Source of the DNA: Arthrobacter sp. Leaf137
Lineage (GTDB): Bacteria; Actinomycetota; Actinomycetes; Actinomycetales; Micrococcaceae
Length of the DNA: 64,000 nt
Assembly (NCBI RefSeq): GCF_001423525.1
Contig: NZ_LMOI01000001.1
Coordinates: 248,001 to 312,000, forward strand
Direction of reading: 5' to 3'
In this document: positions 34,341 to 42,744 of the stretch, one piece after another
How the letters are laid out: each line of letters opens with the position of its first letter
Numbering within the stretch: position 1 is the first letter of the stretch
Translations under genes and position numbers: made by a program
Notes under the pieces: generated by a model
Seen by the model: only the letters and a program-made list of their open reading frames with translations
The model's database searches: none
Told to the model about the DNA's origin: nothing

Positions 34341-34355
34341 GTCCATCCAGTGGAC
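34341..34355. promoter_or_regulatory. Palindromic operator candidate upstream of the APC permease
   Basis: GTCCA(N5)TGGAC, a perfect 5-bp dyad with spacer TCCAG, 50 bases upstream of the permease ATG, in the expected promoter region. The binder is unknown; PucR- or GntR-type sites can look like this. Confidence 0.4.
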
Positions 34356-34408
34356 GGTCACAATCGTCCCGAATAATGAGACAGTGAAAATGCAGAACTT
34401 TGTTCTGC

Positions 34409-34453
34409 CAAAAGCGCTTGGGACCCTCAAAATGAGGGGCCCAAGCGCTTTTG
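34409..34453. terminator. Terminator of the ald-adh-DUF779 operon
   Basis: 14-bp perfect outer arms CAAAAGCGCTTGGG (34409-34422) and complement (34440-34453) plus an inner CCCTC/GAGGG stem, 30 bases past the DUF779 stop. Next to it is the dyad GCAGAAC(TTT)GTTCTGC (34392-34408). Confidence 0.9.
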
Positions 34454-34483
34454 AACCGAATCAAAGGATTCGCCGGTTTCTGC

Positions 34484-34891
34484 TTAGGCCGGCCAGTCCA
34501 TCAGGGTTGAGCGGATGAGGAAGCGTTTGCCTTCCGGCGCCTCCACTGAGAAGCCGCTGCCCCTGCCGGGTACCACATCCACGGTCAGGTGGGTGTGGCT
34601 CCAGTAGTTGAACTGCTCCCGGGACATCCAGAATTCGAGGGGCTGCGGTTCCAGCCCGTCGGACAGGTCGAACAGCCCGAGCAGGACGTCCGCGTCGCCG
34701 GTCTGGAAGTCGCCGGCCGGGTAGCACATCGGCGAGGATCCGTCGCAGCAGCCGCCGGACTGGTGGAACATCAGCGGCCCGTGCTGCAGCCACAACAGGC
34801 GCAGCAGGTCCGCAGCGTCCGGCGTGAGCGCCACCCGGGAGAAGTCTTCCCCGGGCAGCGTCACGGCGGCCTGCAGGCTCTCCGGGGACAT
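34484..34891 (-). CDS. DUF779 protein of the alcohol/aldehyde oxidation operon
   Basis: 135 residues with three close cysteines in FHQSGGCCDGSSPMCYPAG (42-60), the core of the DUF779 family, and VDVVPGRGSGFSVEAPEG near the C-terminus. Family genes are almost always linked to acetaldehyde or NAD-dependent aldehyde dehydrogenases; the role is unknown, and metal binding through the Cys cluster is inference. Its ATG shares one base with the alcohol dehydrogenase stop (TGATG), so it is translationally coupled as the last gene of the operon. Confidence 0.93.
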   Translation of the reverse strand: MSPESLQAAVTLPGEDFSRVALTPDAADLLRLLWLQHGPLMFHQSGGCCDGSSPMCYPAGDFQTGDADVLLGLFDLSDGLEPQPLEFWMSREQFNYWSHTHLTVDVVPGRGSGFSVEAPEGKRFLIRSTLMDWPA

Positions 34892-35913
34892 CAGAACCTC
34901 AGGACCACGCGGCCGTCGATCTTTGCGTGCTTCATCTCATCGAAGACCGCGTTGACCTCGGACAGTTCCCGGACTGAGACGGTGGGGTGGATCTTTCCCT
35001 GCGCGTAGAAGTCCAGGGCCTCTTCCAGGTCCTGCCGGGTACCCACGATGGAGCCGCGGACGGTCAGGCCCTTGAGCACAATCTCGAAGATCGGTGCCGG
35101 AAAGTCGCCCGGCGGCAGCCCGTTGAACACAATGGTGCCGCCACGGCGCGCCATGCCGATGGCCTGCCCGAACGCTGAAGGGTGCACCGCGGTAACCAGC
35201 ACCCCATGGCAACCTCCTGTCTCGCGCTGGATCACCTCTGCCGGGTCTTCGTGCAGGGCATTGACCGTCAGGGCAGCACCGTGGGCCTTCGCCAGGGCGA
35301 GCTTGTCGTCGGCGATGTCCACGGCGGCCACCCGAAGGCCCATGGCAACGGCGTACTGCACGGCAATATGGCCCAGCCCGCCGATCCCGGAGATGGTGAC
35401 CCACTGCCCCGGCTGCGCCTCCGTCATCTTCAGGCCCTTGTAGACGGTGACGCCGGCGCAGAGCACCGGCGCCACCTCGACGGGGTCGGATCCCGCCGGT
35501 ATGCGGGCGGCGTACCGGGTGTTGACGAGCATGTACTCGCCAAAGGACCCGTCCACGCTGTAGCCGCCGTTCTGTTGTGCCTCGCACAGGGTCTCCCAGC
35601 CGGTGCGGCAGTACTGGCAGTCGCCGCAGGCGGACCACAGCCAGGCGTTGCCCACCATGTCCCCGACAGCGAGGTCGGTGACGCCTTCGCCGAGTGCCAC
35701 CACTTCACCGACGCCTTCGTGGCCGGGCACGAACGGCGGGGTGGGCTTGACGGGCCAGTCGCCTTCCGCAGCATGGAGGTCGGTGTGGCAGACGCCGGTG
35801 GTGAGGACCTTCACCAGGGCCTCCCCCGGGCCGGGGGAGGGGATGGGCAGCTCCTGGACCTGGAGGTCGGTGCCGAAGGTGTTGACCACTGCTGCTTGCA
35901 TTGTCGTCGTCAT
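34891..35913 (-). CDS. adhP: Zinc-dependent alcohol dehydrogenase (AdhP type)
   Basis: 340-residue medium-chain dehydrogenase. Catalytic zinc ligands lie in TGVCHTDLH (Cys42) and PGHEGVGEV (His65). Structural zinc ligands are Cys96, 99, 102 and 110 in the CGDCQYCRTGWETLC segment. The NAD fold has GIGGLGHIAVQYA. Length and the AdhP-like ends fit ethanol/propanol dehydrogenase. AAGGATC precedes ATG 35913. It lies 37 bases after the aldehyde dehydrogenase, so the pair oxidises an alcohol to its acid through the aldehyde. Confidence 0.95.
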   Translation of the reverse strand: MTTTMQAAVVNTFGTDLQVQELPIPSPGPGEALVKVLTTGVCHTDLHAAEGDWPVKPTPPFVPGHEGVGEVVALGEGVTDLAVGDMVGNAWLWSACGDCQYCRTGWETLCEAQQNGGYSVDGSFGEYMLVNTRYAARIPAGSDPVEVAPVLCAGVTVYKGLKMTEAQPGQWVTISGIGGLGHIAVQYAVAMGLRVAAVDIADDKLALAKAHGAALTVNALHEDPAEVIQRETGGCHGVLVTAVHPSAFGQAIGMARRGGTIVFNGLPPGDFPAPIFEIVLKGLTVRGSIVGTRQDLEEALDFYAQGKIHPTVSVRELSEVNAVFDEMKHAKIDGRVVLRF

Positions 35914-35950
35914 TGGCGATCCTTGCGTTGATGGAGGTGTGGATCCGGGC

Positions 35951-37474
35951 CTAGAAGAAGCCCAGCTTGTTCTCGTTGTAGCTGACCAGCAGGTTCTTGG
36001 TCTGCTGGTAGTGGTCCAGCATCATCGCGTGGTTCTCGCGGCCGATGCCTGAGGACTTGTAGCCGCCGAACGCGGCACCCGCCGGGTAGGCGTGGTAGTT
36101 GTTGACCCAGACGCGGCCGGCCTGGATTTCGCGGCCTGCGCGGTAGGCGATGTTGCCGTTGCGGGACCAGACGCCGGCGCCAAGCCCGTAGAGGGTGTCG
36201 TTGGCGATGCCCATGGCGTCGTTGTAGTCGCTGAACTTTGTCACCGCCACCACGGGCCCGAAGATCTCCTCCTGGAAGATCCGCATCCGGTTGTGGCCTT
36301 CGAAGACGGTGGGCTGGACGTAGAAGCCACCGGCCAGGTCGCCGGGCAGTTCGGCGCGGGCACCGCCGGTGAGGATCTTGGCGCCCTCCTGCTTTCCGAT
36401 GTCGATGTAGGAGAGGATCTTCTCCAGTTGGTCGTTCGAGGCCTGCGCGCCCACCTGGGTCTCGGTGTCCAGCGGGTTTCCCTGCACCATCCTCTCCACC
36501 CGGGCCACGGCGTCGGCCATGAAGGAGTCGTAAATGTCTTCCTGCACCAGGGCTCGGGACGGACAGGTGCAGACTTCGCCCTGGTTGAAGGCGAACAGGG
36601 CGAACCCTTCCTGGGCCTTGTCGTAGAACGCGTCGTCTGCCTGGGCAACATCGCCGAAGAAGATGTTCGGGCTCTTGCCGCCGAGCTCCAGAGTGACCGG
36701 GATCAGGTTCTGGCTGGCGTACTGGCTGATCAGGCGGCCGGTAGTGGTTTCGCCGGTGAAGGCGATCTTGCGGATCCGGGAGCTGGAGGCGAGGGGCTTG
36801 CCGGCCTCCACGCCGAAGCCGTTGACCACGTTGACCACACCGGCGGGCAGCAGGTCACCGATGAGTTCCATGAGGACCAGGATGGACGACGGCGTCTGCT
36901 CGGCGGGCTTGAGCACCACGGCATTACCGGCGGCCAGCGCCGGGGCCAGCTTCCAGACGGCCATCAGGATGGGGAAGTTCCAGGGGATGATCTGGCCTAC
37001 GACACCGAGTGGCTCGTGGAAGTGGTAGGCGGTGGTGTCGTCGTCGAGCTGTGAAAGGGAGCCTTCCTGGGCCCGGACGGCCGAGGCGAAGTAGCGGAAG
37101 TGGTCGGCGGCGAGCGGGAGGTCGGCGTTGAGGGTTTCGCGGATGGGCTTGCCGTTGTCCCAGGATTCGGCGACGGCGAGCATTTCGAGGTTTTCGTCGA
37201 TGCGGTCCGCGATCCTGTTCAGGATGGCGGCGCGCTCAGCCACGGACGTCTTGCCCCACGACGGTGCGACCTTGTGTGCGGCGTCCAGCGCGAGTTCGAT
37301 GTCCTCTGCGGTGCCGCGGGCCACTTCGCAGAACGCCTTGCCCGTTACCGGCGTGATGTTTTCGAAGTACTGGCCCTTGACCGGGGCCACCCATTCGCCG
37401 CCGATCCAGTTCTCGTAACGGTCCTTGAAGGTGACCTTCGAGCCCTCGGTACCCGGCTGTGCGTAAACGGTCAT
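35951..37474 (-). CDS. Aldehyde dehydrogenase (acetaldehyde/AcoD-ExaC type)
   Basis: 507-residue NAD-dependent enzyme. The catalytic pair is Glu263 in LELGGKSPN and Cys302 in [15 protein letters not shown] contact residues lie in [30 protein letters not shown] is typical of the AcoD/ExaC acetaldehyde branch. AAGGAG lies 7 bases before ATG 37474. It is the first gene of the ald-adhP-DUF779 operon, behind an operator-rich promoter and the GAF regulator gene. Product: the acid from acetaldehyde or a related aldehyde. Confidence 0.96.
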   Translation of the reverse strand: MTVYAQPGTEGSKVTFKDRYENWIGGEWVAPVKGQYFENITPVTGKAFCEVARGTAEDIELALDAAHKVAPSWGKTSVAERAAILNRIADRIDENLEMLAVAESWDNGKPIRETLNADLPLAADHFRYFASAVRAQEGSLSQLDDDTTAYHFHEPLGVVGQIIPWNFPILMAVWKLAPALAAGNAVVLKPAEQTPSSILVLMELIGDLLPAGVVNVVNGFGVEAGKPLASSSRIRKIAFTGETTTGRLISQYASQNLIPVTLELGGKSPNIFFGDVAQADDAFYDKAQEGFALFAFNQGEVCTCPSRALVQEDIYDSFMADAVARVERMVQGNPLDTETQVGAQASNDQLEKILSYIDIGKQEGAKILTGGARAELPGDLAGGFYVQPTVFEGHNRMRIFQEEIFGPVVAVTKFSDYNDAMGIANDTLYGLGAGVWSRNGNIAYRAGREIQAGRVWVNNYHAYPAGAAFGGYKSSGIGRENHAMMLDHYQQTKNLLVSYNENKLGFF

Positions 37475-37548
37475 TGCGTAGCTCCTTTGCTGTGCAGAAG
37501 GCTTTCCCGTACGGGATGAGCCGATGCAGCCAGCGTAGGAGCAGGGGG

Positions 37549-37595
37549 GTTGCAGCAAGGTTGCAACAAGGTGATGCAGGTCACCGCAACCTTGC
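37549..37595. promoter_or_regulatory. Composite operator of the ald-adh operon
   Basis: Three nested signals in 47 bases. Two tandem 11-bp repeats GTTGCAGCAAG and GTTGCAACAAG lie at 37549-37570. GCAAGGTTGC (37555-37564) is repeated inverted as GCAACCTTGC (37586-37595). Between these arms is GGTGA(TGCAGG)TCACC (37570-37585), a CRP/GlxR-like dyad. It lies 75-120 bases upstream of the aldehyde dehydrogenase ATG, in activator position. Confidence 0.6.
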
Positions 37596-37622
37596 AGGGC
37601 GCGTACGACGGCGCGCCAGGCC

Positions 37623-38969
37623 TTAGGCGCTGAGTTCGGCCTCCAGCCGTTCCAGTTCGGCGACGACGCCGGCCCGCTTGGGTGAGCGCGGCGGCAGGAG
37701 GCGGAGCGCGGCACGGCGGATCCCGACGTCGTCCCTCGCCTCGGGGAGCGCGGCGTAGCGCAGCAGCGAATCGGCGCTGCCGTCCGTGAGGACAGCCTCG
37801 CGCAGGAGTGACGAGACCTTGTTTCGGAGGTCGACGATGCCCGGCGCCTCGGACCGCGGCAGCACCGCGCCCCGGTAGATTTCCAGCGCAATGCGGTGGG
37901 CGCCGCGCTGCAGGCAACTCAGCACCTGGCCACTGTCCGGCACCAGGTCCAGCGGGAGCCGGTAGGGCCGGGATTCGGGCACGGCGCCCGGGTTGAGCTG
38001 TTGCAGGACCTTCCGCAACCGCACCATTTCAGCCCGCAGGGTGATACTGGAACCCTCCGCCGGGTAGAGCAGGACGCACAGTTCCTCGGCGCTCAGCCCG
38101 TCCGGGTGCGTGCTCAGCAGGGCCAGGATCTCGCTGTGCCGGGCGGACAGCGCAACGGTCTTGCCCTCGATGCTCAGCAGTGCCTGGTCGCGGCCCAGCA
38201 ACTGGAGGCTGTTGCGGTACAGGCTGCCCTCCCGCGCACCACCGCCCGGTGTGCGGGCAGCGGATGCCGTGGACCGGCGTCGTACGGACGTGCCCGCCAG
38301 GTGCGCGGCGGCCTGGAGCCGCTCCACCCGCAACTGCGCCTGGGCCGCCGCCACGGTGGCCTCCACCAGCGACAGGGTGTGCGGGGCCACTGCGGCCGCC
38401 GTCCCGGTGATGTCCACAACCCCCAGCAGCGCGCCGGAATCGGGGTCGTGGAAGGGCACGGCAGTGCAGCTCCAGGGATGGACAGCCCGCTGGTAGTGCT
38501 CAGCACCGGCGATCTGGATCCCGCGGCCCAGCGCCAGGGCAGTGCCCGGGGCGCTGGTGCCCACGGTAGCTTCGGACCAGTCGGCGCCGGCAACGAACAT
38601 CATGCCTTCCGCGCGGCGCTGCAGCGAGGGATCCCCGTCCACCCACAGCAGCCGGCCCACCTCGTCGCCCACCGCCACCAGGAGCCCGGTGTCGTGGCTG
38701 GGCTGGACCAGGAGTTTGTTGATGACCGGCATGATGGTGGCCAGCGGATGCCGGCTCCGGTAGTCATCAAGTTCGTCGCGGTCCATGGCCAGCGGCGCGG
38801 CAGGGTTGTCCGGGTTGGCCTTGAACCCGGCGGAGCGGAGCCAGGACTCACGGATCAGGGAGCGCAGGCCGGGAACGTCGGGGGCGTCAGGAAACGGGCC
38901 GCCGTCGAGTTTCTCGTGGGCGGCCAGGGCACTGCGCTGCAGCGGCTCCGGCTGGGTGAGGTTCTTCAT
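37623..38969 (-). CDS. GAF-domain transcriptional activator of the alcohol/aldehyde operon (AcoR-like sensor, no sigma-54 module)
   Basis: 448 residues. The N-terminal half (about 30-215) resembles the sensor region of AcoR-type activators: [41 protein letters not shown] and [26 protein letters not shown], a GAF domain. There is no AAA+ sigma-54 interaction domain (no GAFTGA), in keeping with actinobacteria lacking sigma-54. The C-terminal part (about 285-360) looks like a winged helix ([20 protein letters not shown]). AGGAG precedes ATG 38969. The position directly upstream of ald makes it the likely activator. Confidence 0.85.
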   Translation of the reverse strand: MKNLTQPEPLQRSALAAHEKLDGGPFPDAPDVPGLRSLIRESWLRSAGFKANPDNPAAPLAMDRDELDDYRSRHPLATIMPVINKLLVQPSHDTGLLVAVGDEVGRLLWVDGDPSLQRRAEGMMFVAGADWSEATVGTSAPGTALALGRGIQIAGAEHYQRAVHPWSCTAVPFHDPDSGALLGVVDITGTAAAVAPHTLSLVEATVAAAQAQLRVERLQAAAHLAGTSVRRRSTASAARTPGGGAREGSLYRNSLQLLGRDQALLSIEGKTVALSARHSEILALLSTHPDGLSAEELCVLLYPAEGSSITLRAEMVRLRKVLQQLNPGAVPESRPYRLPLDLVPDSGQVLSCLQRGAHRIALEIYRGAVLPRSEAPGIVDLRNKVSSLLREAVLTDGSADSLLRYAALPEARDDVGIRRAALRLLPPRSPKRAGVVAELERLEAELSA

Positions 38970-39080
38970 CGAACTCCTGTGCTGCTGTGCTGCTGTGCGT
39001 TCTGAGGACACGGCGTCAGCACGCCGGCCAGGGGATGCTCGCCATTGTAGCGGGCACCGGTCCCCGGCGGGAGCCCGGTG

Positions 39081-40523
39081 TCAGCCGCGGGAAATGCGGA
39101 TCATGTCCTCGCGCGGAACCACCTTGATGCGTTCGCGGACCACATGGTCCAGGCCTTCCGGACCGGTCCAGGCGGCGCCGAGGCCCGCCTCGTGCGCATC
39201 GAGCCTGTTCCAGCCCTCCCACGTGGTGTACTCGATGCCGCGTTCCTCAAGCAGGTCGATGATGGCCTGCGGATCAGGGTTGCTGGCCGCCGGCAGGGTG
39301 AGGCGGTCTTCCAGCAGGAAGCCGATGGTTTCCAGGGCGTCGCCCTTGGTGTGGCCGATGAGCCCCACCGGGCCGCGCTTGATCCAGCCGGTGGCGTAGA
39401 TGCCCGGGACGGGGTTGCCTTCGGCGTCCAGCACGCGGCCGCCCTCGTTGGGGATGACGCCGCGTTTGGCATCGTATTCCAGTTCATCCAGCGCCGAGCC
39501 GTGGTAGCCGATGGCACGGTAGACGGCCTGGACGGGATACTCCACGTACTCCCCCGTGCCTTTGGCGTTTCCGGTGCCATCAAGCTGCATGCGTTCGAAT
39601 TTGATCCCGGCCACCTTGCCGCCGGCAGCGTCCCCGCCCCCCGGAAGTATCTCTACGGGGCTGTGCAGGAAGTGCAGGTGCAGCCGGCGGGAGGAGGGAT
39701 TCTCCGATTCCGCATGCTCCTCCACCAGCCAGTTGGTGAGGGTATTCACCATGGTCTTGATCTGGTTGTTGCTGCGGATGGCCTCGTCCGAGGCTTCGTC
39801 GAACTCGAAGTCCTCGGGGTACAGGACAATGTCCACATCATTCATGTGGCTGAGTTCGCGCAGTTCCAGCGGGGTGAACTTCACCTGGGCCGGGCCGCGG
39901 CGGCCAAAGACGTGCACGTCCGTGACCGGGGAGGATTTCAGTCCCCGGTACACGTTGTCCGGGATTTCCGTGGTGAGGAGTTCCTCCGGGTGCTTGACCA
40001 GCATGCGCGCCACGTCCAGGGCCACGTTGCCGTTGCCGATGACGGCGATTTCCTTGGCCTCCAGCGGCCAGTCACGCGGAACATCAGGGTGGCCGTCGTA
40101 CCAGGAGACGAAGTCCGCGCCGCCGAAGGATCCCTGCAGGCTGATGCCCGGGATGTCCAGGTCCGCATCCTTGATGGCGCCCGTGGAGAAGATCACCGCG
40201 TCGTAGAACGCGCGGAAATCGTGCAGGGTGAGGTCGCGGCCATAAGTCACGTTGCCCAGGAAGCGGATGTCGCCGCGGTCCAACACCTTGTGCAGGGCGT
40301 TAACGATGCCCTTGATGCGGGGGTGGTCCGGAGCCACGCCGTAGCGGATCAGGCCATAGGGTGCGGGATAGGCCTCGAACAGGTCGATGCTGACCTCGAA
40401 ATCGCCGTCCTTCACACCGCTGGACTTGGTGAGGATGTCCGCAGCATAGACGCCCGCCGGTCCTGCGCCCACGATGGCGACGCGGAGGGGACGGGTGGAG
40501 CTGATAGCGCTGGGAGTGGACAC
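39081..40523 (-). CDS. fprA: Ferredoxin/adrenodoxin-type NADP+ reductase (FprA-like)
   Basis: 480-residue FAD flavoprotein that moves electrons between NADPH and ferredoxin-type partners. The FAD Rossmann motif is VAIVGAGPAGVYAAD (15-29); the NADP site is VIGNGNVALDVAR. YPAPYGLIRYGVAPDHP and GWIKRGPVGLIGHTKGDA (near residue 400) are adrenodoxin-reductase hallmarks. I take the GTG at 40523 because AAGGG precedes it; an ATG ten codons upstream (40553) is possible. No ferredoxin or P450 gene is adjacent. Confidence 0.94.
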   Translation of the reverse strand: MSTPSAISSTRPLRVAIVGAGPAGVYAADILTKSSGVKDGDFEVSIDLFEAYPAPYGLIRYGVAPDHPRIKGIVNALHKVLDRGDIRFLGNVTYGRDLTLHDFRAFYDAVIFSTGAIKDADLDIPGISLQGSFGGADFVSWYDGHPDVPRDWPLEAKEIAVIGNGNVALDVARMLVKHPEELLTTEIPDNVYRGLKSSPVTDVHVFGRRGPAQVKFTPLELRELSHMNDVDIVLYPEDFEFDEASDEAIRSNNQIKTMVNTLTNWLVEEHAESENPSSRRLHLHFLHSPVEILPGGGDAAGGKVAGIKFERMQLDGTGNAKGTGEYVEYPVQAVYRAIGYHGSALDELEYDAKRGVIPNEGGRVLDAEGNPVPGIYATGWIKRGPVGLIGHTKGDALETIGFLLEDRLTLPAASNPDPQAIIDLLEERGIEYTTWEGWNRLDAHEAGLGAAWTGPEGLDHVVRERIKVVPREDMIRISRG

Positions 40524-40605
40524 CGGGAGCCCTTCTGGCCTGATCACATGCATGATTCGCGGAGCGCGCCGGGTTGGGTGGCGCAACAGCTTCCCATTCT
40601 AGGCC

Positions 40606-41604
40606 TCAGCCGCTTTTCGCCAGCGGTACAACGTCACCTTCGCGGTACAGCAGGGCCCGGAGCTCTGCTTCGGCGGACTCGATCCGGTGGGGGTCGATGG
40701 TTTCGCCGTCATGGAAGTGGTCCACGACCCGCGGGTCCACATAGCTTTTCCGGGCAATCGAGGGCGTGTTTCCCAGCACTTCGGCCGCATCCATCATGGC
40801 CCGGCTGACGGCCCGCTTCCGTTTGGCCACGGTAGGTTGCGTTCCGGTCCGGGCCAGGCTGGCCGCCGCTGCCAGGGTGCCGCGAAGTGTGCGGAAGTCC
40901 TTCGCCGTGAAATCGGAGCCGGTGCGTTCCTTGACGTAGGCGTTGATGTCCGCGCTGGTGACCGGCCGCCAGCTCCGGCCGTCCTTGTAGGCCAGCAGCC
41001 GGGCGTTGCCACCGCGCCGCTTGAGCAGCCTTACCAGGGCGGCGAGGTCGGCGTCGCGGATTTCCGATTCCCAGTCCTTGCCGCTTTTGGCCGGGAAGCT
41101 GAGCAGGATCCGGTCCTTGCGCACCTGGACATGGGCGCACAGCAGGGTGGCCAGTCCGCGGCTGCCGTTCTCGTTGGTGTACCGCTCGGATCCCACCCGC
41201 AGGGATCCGCTGTCCAGCATCCGGAAGGCTCCGGCCAGCACGCGTTCCCGGGTGAACCCTTCGCTGCGCAGGTCCATGGTGACCCGCCGACGGGCTGCCG
41301 GCAGCGACTCGGCGAGCTGCAGCGACCGGTCGAACTTGAGCCGGTCCTTCCGCTCCCGCCATTGCGGGTGGTAGATGTACTGCCGGCGGCCCACAGCGTC
41401 CACGCCCGTGGCCTGGATGTGCCCGTTTTCGAACGGGGCTATCCACACGTCAGTCCACGCCGGCGGGATACCGATGCTTTCCAGCCGCTCCCGCACCGGG
41501 CCGGACGGCAGCGTTGAGCCGTCAAGGTCCCGGTAGCTGAAGCCCTTTCCGGCGGGAATCCGGCGGTAGCCACGGCCCGAGGCGTTGCTGCGCCGGAGCC
41601 TCAA
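40606..41604 (-). CDS. DNA topoisomerase IB (poxvirus/eukaryote-like)
   Basis: 332-residue type IB topoisomerase that relaxes both supercoil signs by a transient 3'-phosphotyrosine. The N-terminal beta domain has IPPAWTDVWIAPFENGHIQATG; the catalytic domain has GLATLLCAHVQV, the Lys-bearing FPAKSGKDW, KDFRTLRGT, and the nucleophile Tyr288 in SIARKSYVDP. The start is uncertain: no ATG fits; TTG at 41604 matches the family N-terminus (RLRRSN), TTG at 41631 would add nine residues. These enzymes are patchily distributed in bacteria, so lateral origin is possible. Confidence 0.9.
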   Translation of the reverse strand: MRLRRSNASGRGYRRIPAGKGFSYRDLDGSTLPSGPVRERLESIGIPPAWTDVWIAPFENGHIQATGVDAVGRRQYIYHPQWRERKDRLKFDRSLQLAESLPAARRRVTMDLRSEGFTRERVLAGAFRMLDSGSLRVGSERYTNENGSRGLATLLCAHVQVRKDRILLSFPAKSGKDWESEIRDADLAALVRLLKRRGGNARLLAYKDGRSWRPVTSADINAYVKERTGSDFTAKDFRTLRGTLAAAASLARTGTQPTVAKRKRAVSRAMMDAAEVLGNTPSIARKSYVDPRVVDHFHDGETIDPHRIESAEAELRALLYREGDVVPLAKSG

Positions 41605-41708
41605 GGGGCCACGTCCGGCAGGTAGGCACAATCCATGAAAGCAAGCGTACTGACTAATTGCCGGATTTCGGACCCGCTGCTTGGAATACCGGGCCGGCTG
41701 CTGATGTT

Positions 41709-42734
41709 ATGGGTTCCGTGCCGAACCCCGATTCCTCCGTCCCCGCAGCTCCTCCCCCTGCTTCCGCCCACGCCCCGGCCCGTCCGGACGCGGCGGCCCC
41801 CAAGGCCGCGGACAAGGATACGACGGCGGGCGTCCTCTTCGGCATTGGAGCGTACGGGCTGTGGGGGCTGCTCCCGCTGTACTTCTTCGTGCTCAAGCCA
41901 GCCGGCGCCGTCGAGATCGTGGCCAACCGCGTGGTGTGGTCCCTGCTGTTCTGCGCCCTGCTGGTCACCGTGACGAGGGCCTGGCCCGCCCTGGTCACCG
42001 CGCTCCGCACCCGGGCCGTCTTCGGTTCCCTGGCACTGGCGGCCTTCCTGATCGCCGTCAACTGGCTGACGTACACGTACGGCGTGACCACCAACCAGGC
42101 GGTGGAAACCTCGCTGGGCTACTTCATCAACCCGCTGGTGTCCGTGCTGCTCGGCGTGTTCGTCCTCAAAGAGAAGCTGCGGCCGCTGCAGTGGGCCGCC
42201 GTCGTCATCGGTTTCATTGCGGTGGGGGTGCTGACCTACTCCTACGGCAAGCTGCCTTGGATTGCCCTGACGCTGGCGTTCAGTTTTGGCCTGTACGGCT
42301 TCGTGAAGAAGCGCGTGGGGCCCCGGGTGGACGCCGTGACCAGCCTCAGCGTGGAAACCGTGGTGCTGGCACCGTTCGCGGCCGCCGCCATGGTGGCCCT
42401 CGGCGTTTCGGGTGCCGCCACCCTGACCACCCAGGGCGCCGGCCACTTCTGGCTGCTCCTGGCCTCCGGCGTGATCACCGCGGTTCCCCTGGTGTTCTTC
42501 GGCGCCTCCGCTCGCCGGCTGCCGATGACCACCATCGGCCTGCTGCAGTATTTCGCCCCGGTCCTGCAGTTCATCGTGGCGCTCGTGGTGTTCCGCGAAG
42601 CCATGACCACAGAGCGCTGGATCGGCTTCGGCGTGGTGTGGGTGGCGTTGCTGCTGCTCACGGTGGACATGCTTCGGACCGCCCGGAAGAACGCTCTGGC
42701 CAGGCGGCGGACTCCGGTGCAGGCCGCCGGCTGA
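41709..42734 (+). CDS. rarD: RarD-type EamA transporter
   Basis: 341 residues: an Ala/Pro-rich cytoplasmic tail (1-40) and ten helices in two EamA halves. RarD marks are YGLWGLLPLYFFVLKPAGAVEIVANRVVWSLLF (cut at the positions 50-82), YGVTTNQAVETSLGYFINPL and VPLVFFGASARRLPM. RarD was named from chloramphenicol-sensitivity phenotypes; the physiological substrate is unknown. Start ATG 41709 is a judgement between weak sites (GTG 41718 is also possible). It converges on the GH10 gene. Confidence 0.92.
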   Translation: MGSVPNPDSSVPAAPPPASAHAPARPDAAAPKAADKDTTAGVLFGIGAYGLWGLLPLYFFVLKPAGAVEIVANRVVWSLLFCALLVTVTRAWPALVTALRTRAVFGSLALAAFLIAVNWLTYTYGVTTNQAVETSLGYFINPLVSVLLGVFVLKEKLRPLQWAAVVIGFIAVGVLTYSYGKLPWIALTLAFSFGLYGFVKKRVGPRVDAVTSLSVETVVLAPFAAAAMVALGVSGAATLTTQGAGHFWLLLASGVITAVPLVFFGASARRLPMTTIGLLQYFAPVLQFIVALVVFREAMTTERWIGFGVVWVALLLLTVDMLRTARKNALARRRTPVQAAG

Positions 42735-42744
42735 GCGGTCCGGG

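Noticed and set aside
37549..37595. A CRISPR-like repeat pair
   Set aside because: Only two 11-mers, adjacent, with no spacers and no cas genes; position in a promoter region fits an operator.
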